This document shows, in pieces, positions 16,310 to 28,308 of a stretch of 64,000 nt of DNA. The DNA lies in NCBI RefSeq assembly GCF_014873875.1, contig NZ_JADBEM010000001.1, positions 9,424,001-9,488,000 of the forward strand. Direction: 5' to 3'. Each line of letters opens with the position of its first letter. Within the stretch, counting starts at the first letter, position 1. This DNA comes from Actinopolymorpha pittospori. GTDB taxonomy: Bacteria; Actinomycetota; Actinomycetes; Propionibacteriales; Actinopolymorphaceae. Both the position numbers and the translations under genes were made by a program. The notes under the pieces were generated by a model. It was not told the origin of the DNA and did no database searches. It worked only from the letters and a program-made list of their open reading frames with translations.

Positions 16310-17659
16310 TCACCAGGGCGGGTCCGCCGCGACGTAGGCCGGTCGCGGCAGCTCCTCGCCGTGCAGGAAGGCGCGTACGGTCTCGCGGTAGAGGTCCGGC
16401 TGGTGTGTCGGGATGGTGTGCCCCGCGTCGTCGATGGCGAGCAGCGTCGCGTTCGGCAGCAGGTCGCGGTACTCACGCGTGGCGTTCCAGTGGATGTAGT
16501 CGCATTCACCGCGCAGAACAAGAACGGGAGCGGTGACCGCACGCAATGCCGGCCGCGGATCGGCCACGCGCCCGGCGTCCAGTGAGGTCGCGGCGTTCGC
16601 CCAGAAACCGAAGCCCCGCGGCTGCCATGCGCCCTCGGTTCCGGACGGCGGGCCCGACGCGCACCCCGGCCGCATGTCGAGGTCGCTGACCATGGACTCG
16701 AAGACGCCGTCCATGCGCGCGTCCGGAAAAAGGGTGCTCGCCGCCCGCGGACCAGCCGCGCTCAACAGCACCTGGGCGAACAGAAACTGGGGATGCCGGC
16801 CGATCGCCTCCTGCTGGTCGCGCCGACCGGCTTCGGTGAGGCGCTCGGCCTCGGTGCCGGCGGGCGCCCAGATCTCCCCTGGGGAGGAGACGACCGCGCG
16901 TTCCACCCGCTCCGGATGCGCGGCGAGATAGTTGGCGATGAGCGTGCCACCCCACGAGGCCCCGACCAGGGCGAGACGTTCGGCGCCGATGACCTGCCGG
17001 ATCGCTTCCAGGTCGGCGACATGCCGCGCGACGGTGTAGTCACCGACGTCCGCGAGACGTCCGGACAGGCCTGCCCCGATCTGGTGGTAGTCGTACACGT
17101 CGAAACCGCCGGCGGAGAGGTCGCGCACCAGCGCGCCCCTCGACCCGTCGGGCGAACCCGGCCCGCCGTGCACGAGGAGCACCGGGCTCGGCCTGGCTTC
17201 ACCCTGGGCCGGTGTGTGGGTGTAGGCGATCCGTGAGCCGGTGGGCAGGTGCCAGAACCGCACGTCCGCCGTCATCGGCAGTGGGGTGCTCGGCGGGGTC
17301 GGGCCGAAGACGATCCCCCAGATCAGGAACCCCACGCCCGCCGCGGTGACGGCCGTGACAGCTCCCGTCAGCCACCGGCGCGACGCGCGGCGGGACGTGA
17401 CCAACGCCGCGGCCAGTCGCACCACACCGCCCGTGCAGACCAGCAGCACCAGCCCCGCGCCGACCGCCGCCAGGACCCGATGCCCGGTGATCGCCGCGAC
17501 GGCGACCAGACCGACCACCGCACCGATCGCGCCGGCTGGGATCGCCGCCACCACCAGCAGCCATCCCGCGATCCGTCGTACCACCGTGAACGCGCCGCGC
17601 GATGGTGCCACCTCTGGCCGAGGCACCTGATCCGCCTGATCCGCCTGATCCGTCGCCAT
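16310..17659 (-). CDS. Membrane-anchored alpha/beta hydrolase, proline iminopeptidase-like
   Basis: 449 aa. Four or so hydrophobic stretches in residues 28-125 (AGWLLVVAAIPAGAIGAVVG and following) precede an alpha/beta core: LLVHGGPGSPDGS (oxyanion loop), GASWGGTL (Ser), GECDYIHW (Asp), DDAGHTIP (His). The HGGPG loop is typical of proline iminopeptidase and related S33 enzymes. The catalytic part probably sits at the membrane; side unknown. ATG at 17659 has GGAAG upstream. The N terminus codes a small repeat (QADQADQ) from three copies of a 9-bp unit near 17629-17655. Confidence 0.82.
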   Translation of the reverse strand: MATDQADQADQVPRPEVAPSRGAFTVVRRIAGWLLVVAAIPAGAIGAVVGLVAVAAITGHRVLAAVGAGLVLLVCTGGVVRLAAALVTSRRASRRWLTGAVTAVTAAGVGFLIWGIVFGPTPPSTPLPMTADVRFWHLPTGSRIAYTHTPAQGEARPSPVLLVHGGPGSPDGSRGALVRDLSAGGFDVYDYHQIGAGLSGRLADVGDYTVARHVADLEAIRQVIGAERLALVGASWGGTLIANYLAAHPERVERAVVSSPGEIWAPAGTEAERLTEAGRRDQQEAIGRHPQFLFAQVLLSAAGPRAASTLFPDARMDGVFESMVSDLDMRPGCASGPPSGTEGAWQPRGFGFWANAATSLDAGRVADPRPALRAVTAPVLVLRGECDYIHWNATREYRDLLPNATLLAIDDAGHTIPTHQPDLYRETVRAFLHGEELPRPAYVAADPPW

Positions 17660-17837
17660 GCTTCCACCCCCGTGGAGCCGTACATCGCCAGCACTGGGGC
17701 TTCATCTGACCATGATCACCGGCCTGGACCAAGCCCCGACGCACCGCGGGACCGCACGTCGTGACCGCCTTTCGCGTTCGGCCGTCCTCGGGACCTCGGC
17801 GCGGCTACTCTGCCTGCACACATTCATGGGGGGACAC

Positions 17838-17984
17838 ATGGGTGCCGGCACGATCATCGCGGGGATCGCCATCATCACGGGGGTCGTCCTGCTCCGGTAC
17901 GGGTTGCGGTGGTACGACCTGTGGAGCATGGACCGCGCGGAGGAACGCCGCCGTCGCGCGGAGGACCACGAGCGCCGGGCGTGA
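17838..17984 (+). CDS. Small single-pass membrane protein, unknown function
   Basis: 48 aa. One hydrophobic helix (TIIAGIAIITGVVLLRYGL) then a charged tail (MDRAEERRRRAEDHERRA), so probably N-out with a basic cytoplasmic tail. ATG at 17838 preceded by GGGGGG; an upstream ATG at 17826 has no ribosome site. Sits 210 bp upstream of metH but before the metH promoter. Confidence 0.55.
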   Translation: MGAGTIIAGIAIITGVVLLRYGLRWYDLWSMDRAEERRRRAEDHERRA

Positions 17985-18064
17985 CGTCCGCGGCTCACTC
18001 AGGCGCGGCAAACCTCCGCAAGCGGGACAATCCGGGAAGAGGCGTCAGGCATCCGCAGGGTCTG

Positions 18065-18095
18065 GCCGGGTTTGGGTGCCGGGTTTGGGTAGGCT
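18065..18095 (+). promoter_or_regulatory. metH promoter with 13-bp tandem repeat
   Basis: GCCGGGTTTGGGT occurs twice back to back (18065-18077 and 18078-18090), followed by TAGGCT at 18090-18095 as a -10 element. A start point 7 bases on falls at 18102-18103, the first base of the riboswitch P1 stem. The repeat may be a regulator site or spacer; role inferred. Confidence 0.45.
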
Positions 18096-18102
18096 AGGCG
18101 TT

Positions 18103-18188
18103 CAGGTCGAGAGGCGCTGCGACGGGCCGACACCCGCCACGCTCGACCTGGATCGAATGACTCCAAGGGCGCCTCCGATTTCTGGAGG
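18103..18188 (+). ncRNA. S-adenosylhomocysteine (SAH) riboswitch upstream of metH
   Basis: P1 pairs CAGGTCGAG (18103-18111) with CTCGACCTG (18142-18150), nine perfect pairs. The conserved GCGCTGC follows at 18114-18120, then a small P2 (CGGG 18123-18126 with CCCG 18133-18136) and CCACGCTCG, close to the consensus CCAGGCUCG with one base different. The pseudoknot stem P4 pairs GAGGCGC (18111-18117) with GCGCCTC (18169-18175). The P4 3' strand overlaps CCTCC (18172-18176), which can instead pair with the metH ribosome site GGAGG (18184-18188) across a 7-base loop. Ligand-bound P4 would free the ribosome site, giving an ON switch as known for this class, which regulates SAH recycling genes including metH. 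Confidence 0.72.
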
Positions 18189-18194
18189 TGTCTG

Positions 18195-21869
<3,675 letters not shown>

Positions 21870-21880
21870 GGGTGACGGGT

Positions 21881-21900
21881 CCGCGTCGTCGACGACGCGG
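21881..21900. terminator. Perfect 20-bp palindrome after metH, terminator-like
   Basis: CCGCGTCGTCGACGACGCGG begins 11 bases after the metH stop. It would form a GC-rich hairpin on either strand between metH and the convergent DUF222-HNH gene. There is no T run, which is common for actinobacterial terminators; an operator role cannot be excluded. Confidence 0.4.
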
Positions 21901-21972
21901 GCCATGGTGGTGGTAGGGCGCGGCGGATCTCTGCGCCCGCGTTCAGCACAGCCGTCTCGCGCCCCGCGCTGT

Positions 21973-23389
21973 TCAGCGGCGGAGGGGGTGTTGGGTGGGG
22001 TTGGTCCATGGGGGTGGGATGTATTCGGGGTGGCCTTGATCACCCATCCGCACCTGCCAGTTGTCGTGGTGGATCATTTCGTGGTGGGTGGGGCAGAGCA
22101 GGACCCCGTTTCTCACATCGGTGGGCCCTCCGTCTGCCCAGTGGACGATGTGATGGGCGTGGCACCACTTCTCCGGTGCTTGGCAGTCGGGGAAGTTGCA
22201 GTGGTGTCCGTCCCGCTCCCCGATGGCGTGACGCTGGTTACTGGTGAAGAGTCGTGTTCCGGTGCCCAGATCGAGGATCGCTCCGTCGCTGCCCAGGACG
22301 GCGGGGAGGATCTCGGCGTCGCAGGCCAAACATGCGCAGCCACCGCGCCGATACCGCGATCCCGCCGGGGACTTTCCCGAACGCTCCGACCTTCGGACCG
22401 CTGCCATCCCCGCCGCCGTTCTCCGCGTCCCCGCACCCGGTGACGCACGCCTCGCAGCCGCCGTCGGGGCTTTGCGGGTTGAGGGTTGCGGTGGCTTGGA
22501 GGGTGGTGTGAATGGTCCCGTGGCCGTGGAGGTCGCGGAGAAACTTGAAGGGGATCGTGGCGGTGATCCGCGGCCTCGTCCCACCCCGCGTGGGTGCGTT
22601 CCCGGCGGCCTGAGCAAGCCCGATCCATTCGATCGCGGCGTCGGCCAAGCGGCGGTCGTAGGGACGCGTGTCCCTGCCATGCGGTCCGGGGCGGGGTTTC
22701 GCCAGGGCGTCGAGCATGCCGTGCAGTTGGGTCATGTGGGCGCGTTCGAACCGCATCGTGACCTTGCCGATGCCTGGCGCGGCGGTGCCGAAGTAGACGG
22801 TCCTGCTCGCGGCGGCTTTCCGTTCTTCCCGTGCGAGTTGTTCGCCGATCCGCCGGTCGGCGTCCTCAGGGGCCACCACCTGGTAGAGCCGTTCCCCGAG
22901 TGCGCGTAGCTCTTGGGGGTCGAACGCTTCAGCCTGCTCCACCAACGCCGACTCACCGCGGGCCTTGATCTCGGGGTCGATGTCGGCGGGGAGTTTCCCC
23001 ATCGCGAGATGGATCTCCTGCGCGTGCCGCAACGACACCCGCCCCTGCGACAGCGCCTGCTTGGTGGTGTGCAGGGTGGTGTTGAGGGCTTTGGCCTGTT
23101 TCACCGCGCCGCCGGCTTCGGCGCGGCTCATCCGGGTCTGCTGCCGGACCCACACCGCGGTGCTCGCCGCAGCGGTGCCGGTGTGGACCGCGTTGACATC
23201 GGCTTGTCGCACGAGTTCCAGGATCAGGGCGTCCAGACGCGCCCGCTCCTTTGTGAGCGCCGCGAGTATCGGACCCAACTCGGCGTCCGGGAGCGACCAC
23301 ACGGGACACCACGCCACCAGGTCGAGACAGTCGCGGACACCATCGACCACCGCACCAAGCGGATGGGTGGAGGTGGTGTCGGTGTCCAT
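21973..23389 (-). pseudogene. DUF222/13E12-family protein with HNH endonuclease domain, frameshifted
   Basis: Frame 1 from ATG 23389 holds the DUF222 part (MDTDTTSTHPLGAVVDGVRD through VSARWLRM, about 350 aa). Frame 2 holds the HNH part: LACDAEILPAVLGSDGAILD, CNFPDCQAPEKWCHAHHIVHW, NGVLLCPTHHEMIH, with the Cys pairs and His of the HNH metal finger. The frames meet at AAA 22328-22330 (plus strand); removing one base restores RWLRMLACDAEIL. Repaired length is about 470 aa, normal. These proteins are abundant in actinomycetes, may exist in many copies and some act in mobility; function is unproven. Either a sequencing error or a recent mutation. Confidence 0.8.
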
Positions 23390-23571
23390 GACCAAACCCT
23401 AGACCCGACCACCGACAACAACCCCTTGTAAAAAAGGCGATCCGAGCCACCCCGGCCAAGAGTCCTTCGAACAATTCTTTGTCAGAAACGAGTTCGACAT
23501 GGGCGATCGAACAGGAGAGGCCCGAGAAGGCAAGGCCGGCGATACTCGAGGACCCGTCAACCTCACCTTGC

Positions 23572-23967
23572 CTAGGACGACCGTTCGAGGATCACCACCG
23601 GAATGTCGCGGCCAGACCGGGCTTGGTAGCTGTCGTACAGCGGAAAGATCGCCGCCATCCTCGGCCACAACTGTTTCTTCTCCTCCGCGGTGGCCGTCCG
23701 CGCACGCGCGTCGGACCTGTCACCACCGACCTGGACCGCGACGCCCGGGTGAAAGTGGAGGTTGAGATACCACGCCGGGTCTCGAGGCGATCCGGCGTTC
23801 GAGCCGACCAGAAGGTAGCGGTCGCCGTCCCGTCCGTAGATCAGGGCCGTACGCCGGAGCCTCCCCGTCCGTCGCCCGCGGGTGGTGAGGAGCAGCGTCG
23901 GCCAGCCCTGGTACAGGTGCCCTGTCCGGCCATCGGTCTCGACGTAGGCGCGGACATGCTCGGCCAC
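23572..23967 (-). CDS. Ddn-like F420-binding nitroreductase family protein (DUF385)
   Basis: 131 aa. LLLTTRGRRTGRLRRTALIYGRDGD, DPAWYLNLHFHPGVAVQVGG and SGRDIPVVILERS follow the deazaflavin-dependent nitroreductase pattern (split beta-barrel). Relatives use F420H2 to reduce quinones or nitro compounds. GTG at 23967 gives a protein slightly short at the N terminus; GQPTEWVAEHV continues in frame upstream but offers no clear start. Overlaps the 3' end of the ABM-like gene by 127 bp, which is odd and may come from an indel there. Lies in the SoxR-divergent unit, in line with a redox role. Confidence 0.78.
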   Translation of the reverse strand: MAEHVRAYVETDGRTGHLYQGWPTLLLTTRGRRTGRLRRTALIYGRDGDRYLLVGSNAGSPRDPAWYLNLHFHPGVAVQVGGDRSDARARTATAEEKKQLWPRMAAIFPLYDSYQARSGRDIPVVILERSS

Positions 23968-24668
23968 CCACTCCGTCGGCTGTCCAGCACCTCCGCCCCT
24001 CCGACCTCCTCGGCAACCTCCCCTTCGACCGGAGTCGCCGACACGCTGCCCACCAGCCTGAAGCGCCTGTATCCGCCGCTGATCACCCCGGGGAACTCCT
24101 GGACCCGCCGCCAGCCGAGCGAGGATCCCACCGTCCCCTGCCCCGAACGCTCGAGCGCCTCACGGTGAGCCCGCTCGTCGGTCCACTCGGCGTAGTTGAG
24201 CACCCGCGTGCCGTCGACACTCACGTGGAAGTGGCCCGAGATCCCACCCTGTGCGGGTTGGGTCTCCCCCGCCATCGCGTCGAAGACCGTGTCGATCCAT
24301 CGCTGTTGCCGTTGCGGATCGGAGCCGTCGAAGTCCACGGTGACGAGGACGACGCAGCCCGGGGCCGGTGAGTTGTCGCGGACGCCACTGCGGTGAAGGC
24401 GATACTCGACCAGATTGCCGGCGCCCATCAGGTCCGCCACGTACGCGTGATCCGCCTGGTCCTTCGCCCACTGCGTGTACGCCACCAGTGTGTCGTCCTC
24501 GATGCTTCGGAACAGGGCGACCGAGCGCAGTCCTGGCGGCGACGGCTCTCGCCTCACCCTGTCAAGGATCGCTTTCGGTGACGTTTCTCGAGCGTCCGCC
24601 TCGGCGAGCAGCACGCTCCCGGCATCGGGACGGTCGACGTCCGGCCAGGAAGCACGGTTCGCGGTCAT
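23841..24668 (-). CDS. Antibiotic biosynthesis monooxygenase (ABM)-like two-domain protein
   Basis: About 275 aa as read. Two ferredoxin-like repeats: residues 15-100 (SVLLAEADARE, GLRSVALFRSIEDDTLVAYTQW) and 105-200 (VLVTVDFDGSDPQRQQRWIDT, GHFHVSVDGTRVLNYAEW). ABM proteins are cofactor-free monooxygenases or stress proteins of unsure reaction. ATG at 24668 has GGAGG 7 bases upstream. Relatives stop soon after a YRRFRL-like end, here near 24050; the reading frame instead runs on about 200 bases into the Ddn-like gene, so an indel near the 3' end is likely. Divergent from soxR-like gene with a MerR-type operator between. Confidence 0.65.
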   Translation of the reverse strand: MTANRASWPDVDRPDAGSVLLAEADARETSPKAILDRVRREPSPPGLRSVALFRSIEDDTLVAYTQWAKDQADHAYVADLMGAGNLVEYRLHRSGVRDNSPAPGCVVLVTVDFDGSDPQRQQRWIDTVFDAMAGETQPAQGGISGHFHVSVDGTRVLNYAEWTDERAHREALERSGQGTVGSSLGWRRVQEFPGVISGGYRRFRLVGSVSATPVEGEVAEEVGGAEVLDSRRSGWPSMSAPTSRPMAGQGTCTRAGRRCSSPPAGDGRGGSGVRP

Positions 24669-24730
24669 GTCTGTCCTCCGCACAAGGGTGACTCACGTCC
24701 ACCGCCAGTCGGCGGCACAGAAAGCGTCGA

Positions 24731-24750
24731 ACTTAAACAAGGGTTCAAGT
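24731..24750. promoter_or_regulatory. MerR/SoxR-type operator in divergent promoter
   Basis: ACTTAAACAAGGGTTCAAGT shows dyad symmetry ACTT-N-AAC-N4-GTT-N-AAGT (14 of 20 positions). On the minus strand TTGACT lies just upstream, leaving a 19-base gap to the next element, the stretched spacer that MerR-family activators untwist. It lies between the ABM/Ddn unit and the SoxR-like gene. Confidence 0.6.
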
Positions 24751-24768
24751 CAAGTTAGGGTGGGCCGC

Positions 24769-25224
24769 ATGGCACCATTACCGGCCGACGTGACCGAGAT
24801 CACGATCGGCGAACTGGCCGACCGGAGCGGAGTTCCGGCCTCTGCTCTGCGCTTCTACGAACGACAGGGCCTCATTCGCAGCCGTCGCACCTCGGGAAAC
24901 CAGCGACGCTACGACCGGGCGACACTTCGTCAGGTCGCGTTCATCCGCGCCTCGCATCACCTCGGCATTCCGCTCACGGTGATCGGAGAGGTCCTTGCCC
25001 TCCTCCCCGAGGGTGTCGCGCCGAGCCACGACTTCTGGGTCAAAGCCTCAGAATGCTGGAGCGCGGAGCTCAACTCCCGAATCCAGCGGCTCGAACGAAT
25101 GCGGGATCGTTTCACCGAGTGCATCGGCTGTGGTTGCCTGTCGTTCGAGCAGTGCACCCTGGTGAACGCCAACGACGACCTGGGCCGGGACGGCGCGGGA
25201 CCACGCCGGCTGTTCAACTCCTAG
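24769..25224 (+). CDS. soxR: SoxR-type redox-sensing MerR family regulator
   Basis: 151 aa. MerR helix-turn-helix at residues 10-40 (ITIGELADRSGVPASALRFY, ERQGLIRS), coiled dimer helix (residues 80-115) and the 2Fe-2S cluster motif CX2CXCX5C at Cys118, Cys121, Cys123 and Cys129 (CIGCGCLSFEQC). SoxR senses redox-cycling compounds by oxidation of the cluster and activates nearby genes; in actinomycetes targets are often oxidoreductases and exporters beside it. The divergent ABM/Ddn-like genes are the likely local targets. ATG at 24769 with a weak AGGGTGGG site; the promoter gap may allow a very short leader. Confidence 0.92.
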   Translation: MAPLPADVTEITIGELADRSGVPASALRFYERQGLIRSRRTSGNQRRYDRATLRQVAFIRASHHLGIPLTVIGEVLALLPEGVAPSHDFWVKASECWSAELNSRIQRLERMRDRFTECIGCGCLSFEQCTLVNANDDLGRDGAGPRRLFNS

Positions 25225-25303
25225 GTCACGACCTGGTCGAGAAACGATGCCGCACTCACGCGATCCGTTCCGCGGAAGGCGGGCGCCTGGCATCCTGAAC
25301 GGC

Positions 25304-25423
25304 ATGAACACCGACCGCCGACGGGTGCTCCTGTGGACCTGGGTTCTGCTCGTGGTCCTGGTCCTCGCCGTGACGTCGTACCACACCGACGACATCACCA
25401 ACACCGCCCCCGCCATGTCCTGA
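25304..25423 (+). CDS. Small membrane protein (39 aa), unknown
   Basis: Begins MNTDRRRVLLWTWVLLVVLV, a basic start then one hydrophobic helix, and ends with a polar tail (YHTDDITNTAPAMS). Codons have strong G/C third positions as in real genes here. No clear ribosome site, so the start may be leaderless. Too short for firm assignment. Confidence 0.4.
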   Translation: MNTDRRRVLLWTWVLLVVLVLAVTSYHTDDITNTAPAMS

Positions 25424-25512
25424 GCCGGCGACGAACGCCGTCGTGGCGCGGCCGATCGGTGGTCGCGCGGACCGCGACGAACCTGTGCGCGGGCGGCGTA
25501 CGCCGATCCTCG

Positions 25513-26085
25513 TTACCTCCGCTGCGCTCGGCTCCAGTCCCGTATGGCGCCACGGATGCGGTCGAAGAGGGCCACCGGCGGACCCGCCAGAAGGTTGACG
25601 ACAGCGGACTCGCCGACCGCGGGATGGGGCCGGGTGGGCGCCACGGCCTCCGCTGTCCGTACCGCGCCCGCCATCCTGCGAAGCCGGTCCGCCGGGAGTT
25701 CGCGGCGCAGGCGCGCGAACTCCTCGGTCTCCTCCTGCGAGGCGTGTGCGGTGACCGCCTCCGCCAGCGCGGCGAGCTTCACGTCGAAGCGGGGATGGTC
25801 CACACCGAGTTCGTAGAGTTCGGCGAGCGCCCTCTTCGCCTCGGCCTCCTCGTGCAGGCGGCCGGACACGACACGCTCCCCGTCGAGGAGTTCGCGTCGG
25901 GCGATCGGATGGAGGATCTCCTCCTCCGCTGTCTCGTGGACTGCGAGAAGCCGCACCAGATCCTCGAACATCGCACGCTTGGCGGGACCCGCGGTGGCGC
26001 CCTTCAACCGCGTGAGAAGGCCCCTGATCTGCTCGTGCTGCTCAAGCAACAGGTCCACGACGTCCTGTTCCCGCGTCTTCGCCAT
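25513..26085 (-). CDS. Hemerythrin HHE domain protein
   Basis: 190 aa. Four-helix bundle with iron-ligand pattern: LLEQHEQI (His), AVHETAEEEILHP (His, Glu, His), LHEEAEAK (His, Glu) and VTAHASQEETEEF (His, Glu). Such proteins bind O2 or NO or act in di-iron stress responses. ATG at 26085 has GGAGG about 10 bases upstream; an ATG 21 bp further up is less likely. The C-terminal 45 residues are outside the HHE domain. Single gene near the pirin/GNAT pair. Confidence 0.87.
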   Translation of the reverse strand: MAKTREQDVVDLLLEQHEQIRGLLTRLKGATAGPAKRAMFEDLVRLLAVHETAEEEILHPIARRELLDGERVVSGRLHEEAEAKRALAELYELGVDHPRFDVKLAALAEAVTAHASQEETEEFARLRRELPADRLRRMAGAVRTAEAVAPTRPHPAVGESAVVNLLAGPPVALFDRIRGAIRDWSRAQRR

Positions 26086-26209
26086 GCTCGCGACCTCCCT
26101 CACCACAGGGTCGGTGGCGTACGTCCCGGCAAGCTCCTCTTTCGCAGCTACCCGGTTGTGCCGTCCACAACACCTGCGGCGTGGGTCGCGGGCATCCGCC
26201 GCGAGGACC

Positions 26210-26563
26210 CTAGGAGTTCAGGACCCGGTCGAGCCACTGCAGCGTCTCGGGGGTCACCGGTCGCGCGATGTCGCTGAACTCTTCGTGCTTCTTGAGGTAG
26301 GCGGCCACGAGCGGGCACACGGGGACGACCTGCTTGCCGCTCTCGCGGATGTCGGTGAGTGCCTGGGTCACGAGGACGGAGCTGAGGCCGCGGCCGCTGA
26401 AGGCGTCCTTGATCTCGGTGTGGTAGAGGACACGCTGGTCCTCGCGGTCGCGGTAGGCGGCGAACCCGGCGATCTCGTCGCCCACGCGTACTTCGTAGCG
26501 GTTCTTCGCGTCGACTCGATGCACGGTGGGAGGGGTGGCGGGGCTGGTGGGTGCATCGGTCAT
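26210..26563 (-). CDS. Small GNAT N-acetyltransferase (YjdJ type)
   Basis: 117 aa. Compact GNAT form: YEVRVGDEIAGFAAYRDRED, VLYHTEIKDAFSGRGLSSVLV (acetyl-CoA loop) and VPVCPLVAAYLKKHEEF (Cys/Tyr of this subgroup). ATG at 26563 overlaps the pirin stop as ATGA and has GAGGAG upstream, so it is co-translated with pirin. Acceptor unknown. Confidence 0.88.
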   Translation of the reverse strand: MTDAPTSPATPPTVHRVDAKNRYEVRVGDEIAGFAAYRDREDQRVLYHTEIKDAFSGRGLSSVLVTQALTDIRESGKQVVPVCPLVAAYLKKHEEFSDIARPVTPETLQWLDRVLNS

Positions 26564-27582
26564 CGTGGACGCTCCTCGTCACGTGCTGCTCGGGGGGACG
26601 GGTTGTGGCGCGGGGTGAGCCTGGCCTTCGGCAACGGCGGCGCGGGCAGGCGGCCCGGGTTGCCCTGGTAGCCCTCGACGCGGCCGAACTGGTCGGACTC
26701 CGCCTGCCAGGCGGCTCGGAACTCGGCGATCTCCTCGTGAGTGCGGCCGACGAAGTTCCACCACATCACGATCTCCTCCTCGAACGGTGTGCCACCGAGG
26801 AGAAGGACGCGGGCGGGCGCGTCGCCGGTGTTGGCGAGTTCGAGGGCCGACACGCCGGTTCCGACGTATCCGAGGTCGCGGGACGCGAGGTCGGTGCCCG
26901 CGACCGCGACCGTGCCGAGGTCCACCAGGACGCCGTGCTCGAACGTCGGATCGACGTCCAGGTCGAGCCGGGTGTGCGGGTCGAGGACGAGTTCGGCGCC
27001 GAGCAGCGGGGTGAACGTGCGTACCGGCGAGGTGTCTCCGGCGAGGGAGCCGAGGAAGACACGGGCCGTCGCGTTCCCGAGATCGACGGTACCGGGCGCG
27101 TAGTGCTGGAACTCCCGACCTGTGTGCCGGTGTGCGTCGGGCAGCGCGACCCAGAGCTGGACCCCGTGCAGGGTCCTGGTGTCCGGGGTCGAGACCTCGG
27201 AGTGGCAGATACCGTGGCCGCCGGTCATGAGGTTGACCTCGCCGGGCCGGATCAGCGCGTGCGAGCCGAGGCTGTCGCGGTGTTCGACCTCACCGCTGAA
27301 CAGCCAGCTGACGGTCTGCAGGCCGGTGTGCGGGTGCGGGCCCACGTCCATGCCACCGGCCACCGCGACGTCCTCGGGTCCGTAGTGGTCGGCGAAGCAC
27401 CAGGCACCGATCAGCGAGCGCTGGCGCTGCGGCAGCGTACGCCGCACGCGCATCGCGCGCGGTCCACCGAGTGGAACGTCTCGAGCGGTCAGGATCTCGA
27501 CGTCCGGCCGGGTCGGATCGACCACGACGCCGGGATCGTCGCGGCACGTCAGCTCCGGCGGAGCCGTCTCGGTGTTACTCAT
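26560..27582 (-). CDS. Pirin family protein
   Basis: 340 aa, two cupin domains. The N-terminal cupin has the metal motif GPHPHTGLQTVSW plus GICHSE; pirins with these residues bind Fe and some act as quercetin dioxygenases or redox-linked cofactors. The C-terminal cupin ends in EEEIVMWWNFVGRTHEEIAEF, a usual pirin feature. ATG at 27582 (MSNTE) fits relatives; ATG at 27600 is also possible with GAGGTG 12 bases up. Operon with the GNAT gene; divergent from the AhpD-like gene across 230 bp. Confidence 0.9.
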   Translation of the reverse strand: MSNTETAPPELTCRDDPGVVVDPTRPDVEILTARDVPLGGPRAMRVRRTLPQRQRSLIGAWCFADHYGPEDVAVAGGMDVGPHPHTGLQTVSWLFSGEVEHRDSLGSHALIRPGEVNLMTGGHGICHSEVSTPDTRTLHGVQLWVALPDAHRHTGREFQHYAPGTVDLGNATARVFLGSLAGDTSPVRTFTPLLGAELVLDPHTRLDLDVDPTFEHGVLVDLGTVAVAGTDLASRDLGYVGTGVSALELANTGDAPARVLLLGGTPFEEEIVMWWNFVGRTHEEIAEFRAAWQAESDQFGRVEGYQGNPGRLPAPPLPKARLTPRHNPSPRAARDEERPR

Positions 27583-27813
27583 GGCGCGGCTCACTGTCAT
27601 GCGTCATCGGAGCACCTCGTTCTCAGCTCAACTGTCCCACCCGCGGCCGCGACCGCTGCGCCGCGGTCGCCCGTACGATGGATCCCACGGGGATTGTTGT
27701 CACGTCAGCATCTTGGTGTCAAGGCGGGGCGATAGGGTGCGGCAGAGACGGGCGGCGTACAGACAGCTACGGAGCCCGGTACGCAGATCGGTACGGAGAA
27801 GGTGAGGACCCGC

Positions 27814-28308
27814 ATGAACGTCGAGGCCGACCACCGGCGGGTGTTCGTCGACAAGCAGAGTCCGGAGGTGTTCCGGGCGCTCCTGCAGACGGCGAAGGCG
27901 GCACGGGCGGCGGCGACCGAAGCCGGCCTGGACCCTCGCCTGATCGAACTCGTCAACCTTCGCGTCTCGGCGATCAACGGCTGCGCGTACTGCCTGGACC
28001 AGCACACCAGGGACGCCCTCAAGCTCGGCGAGACCGCGCAGCGCCTGGCCACCCTCTCGGCATGGCGGGGCACCGATCTCTTCTCGCCCACCGAACAGGC
28101 CGCGCTCGTTCTCGCCGAGTCGGTCACCACCCTTCCCAGCGCCGACGACCAGGCCCGCGACTACGCCCTGGCCCGCCAGCAACTGTCGGCCGACCAGATC
28201 TCCGCGGTCATCTGGGTCGCGATCACGATGAACTCGTTCAACCGGGTCTCGATTCTCAGCCGGCATCCCGTACGCCCGCAGGAGAAGGTGGCCGCGGGGG
28301 CCTCATGA
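27814..28308 (+). CDS. AhpD-like carboxymuconolactone decarboxylase family protein
   Basis: 164 aa. The thiol motif NGCAYCLDQHT (Cys57, Cys60, His nearby) gives AhpD-type peroxidase or disulfide activity. Helical all-alpha fold of the CMD family. ATG at 27814 has GAGG 8 bases up. Its stop overlaps the start of the alpha/beta hydrolase (ATGA). Promoter candidate TAGGGT lies near 27733. Confidence 0.88.
   Translation: MNVEADHRRVFVDKQSPEVFRALLQTAKAARAAATEAGLDPRLIELVNLRVSAINGCAYCLDQHTRDALKLGETAQRLATLSAWRGTDLFSPTEQAALVLAESVTTLPSADDQARDYALARQQLSADQISAVIWVAITMNSFNRVSILSRHPVRPQEKVAAGAS

Noticed and set aside
17985..18194. Cobalamin riboswitch before metH
   Set aside because: No B12-box-like GCCACTG; the pairing fits the SAH class instead.
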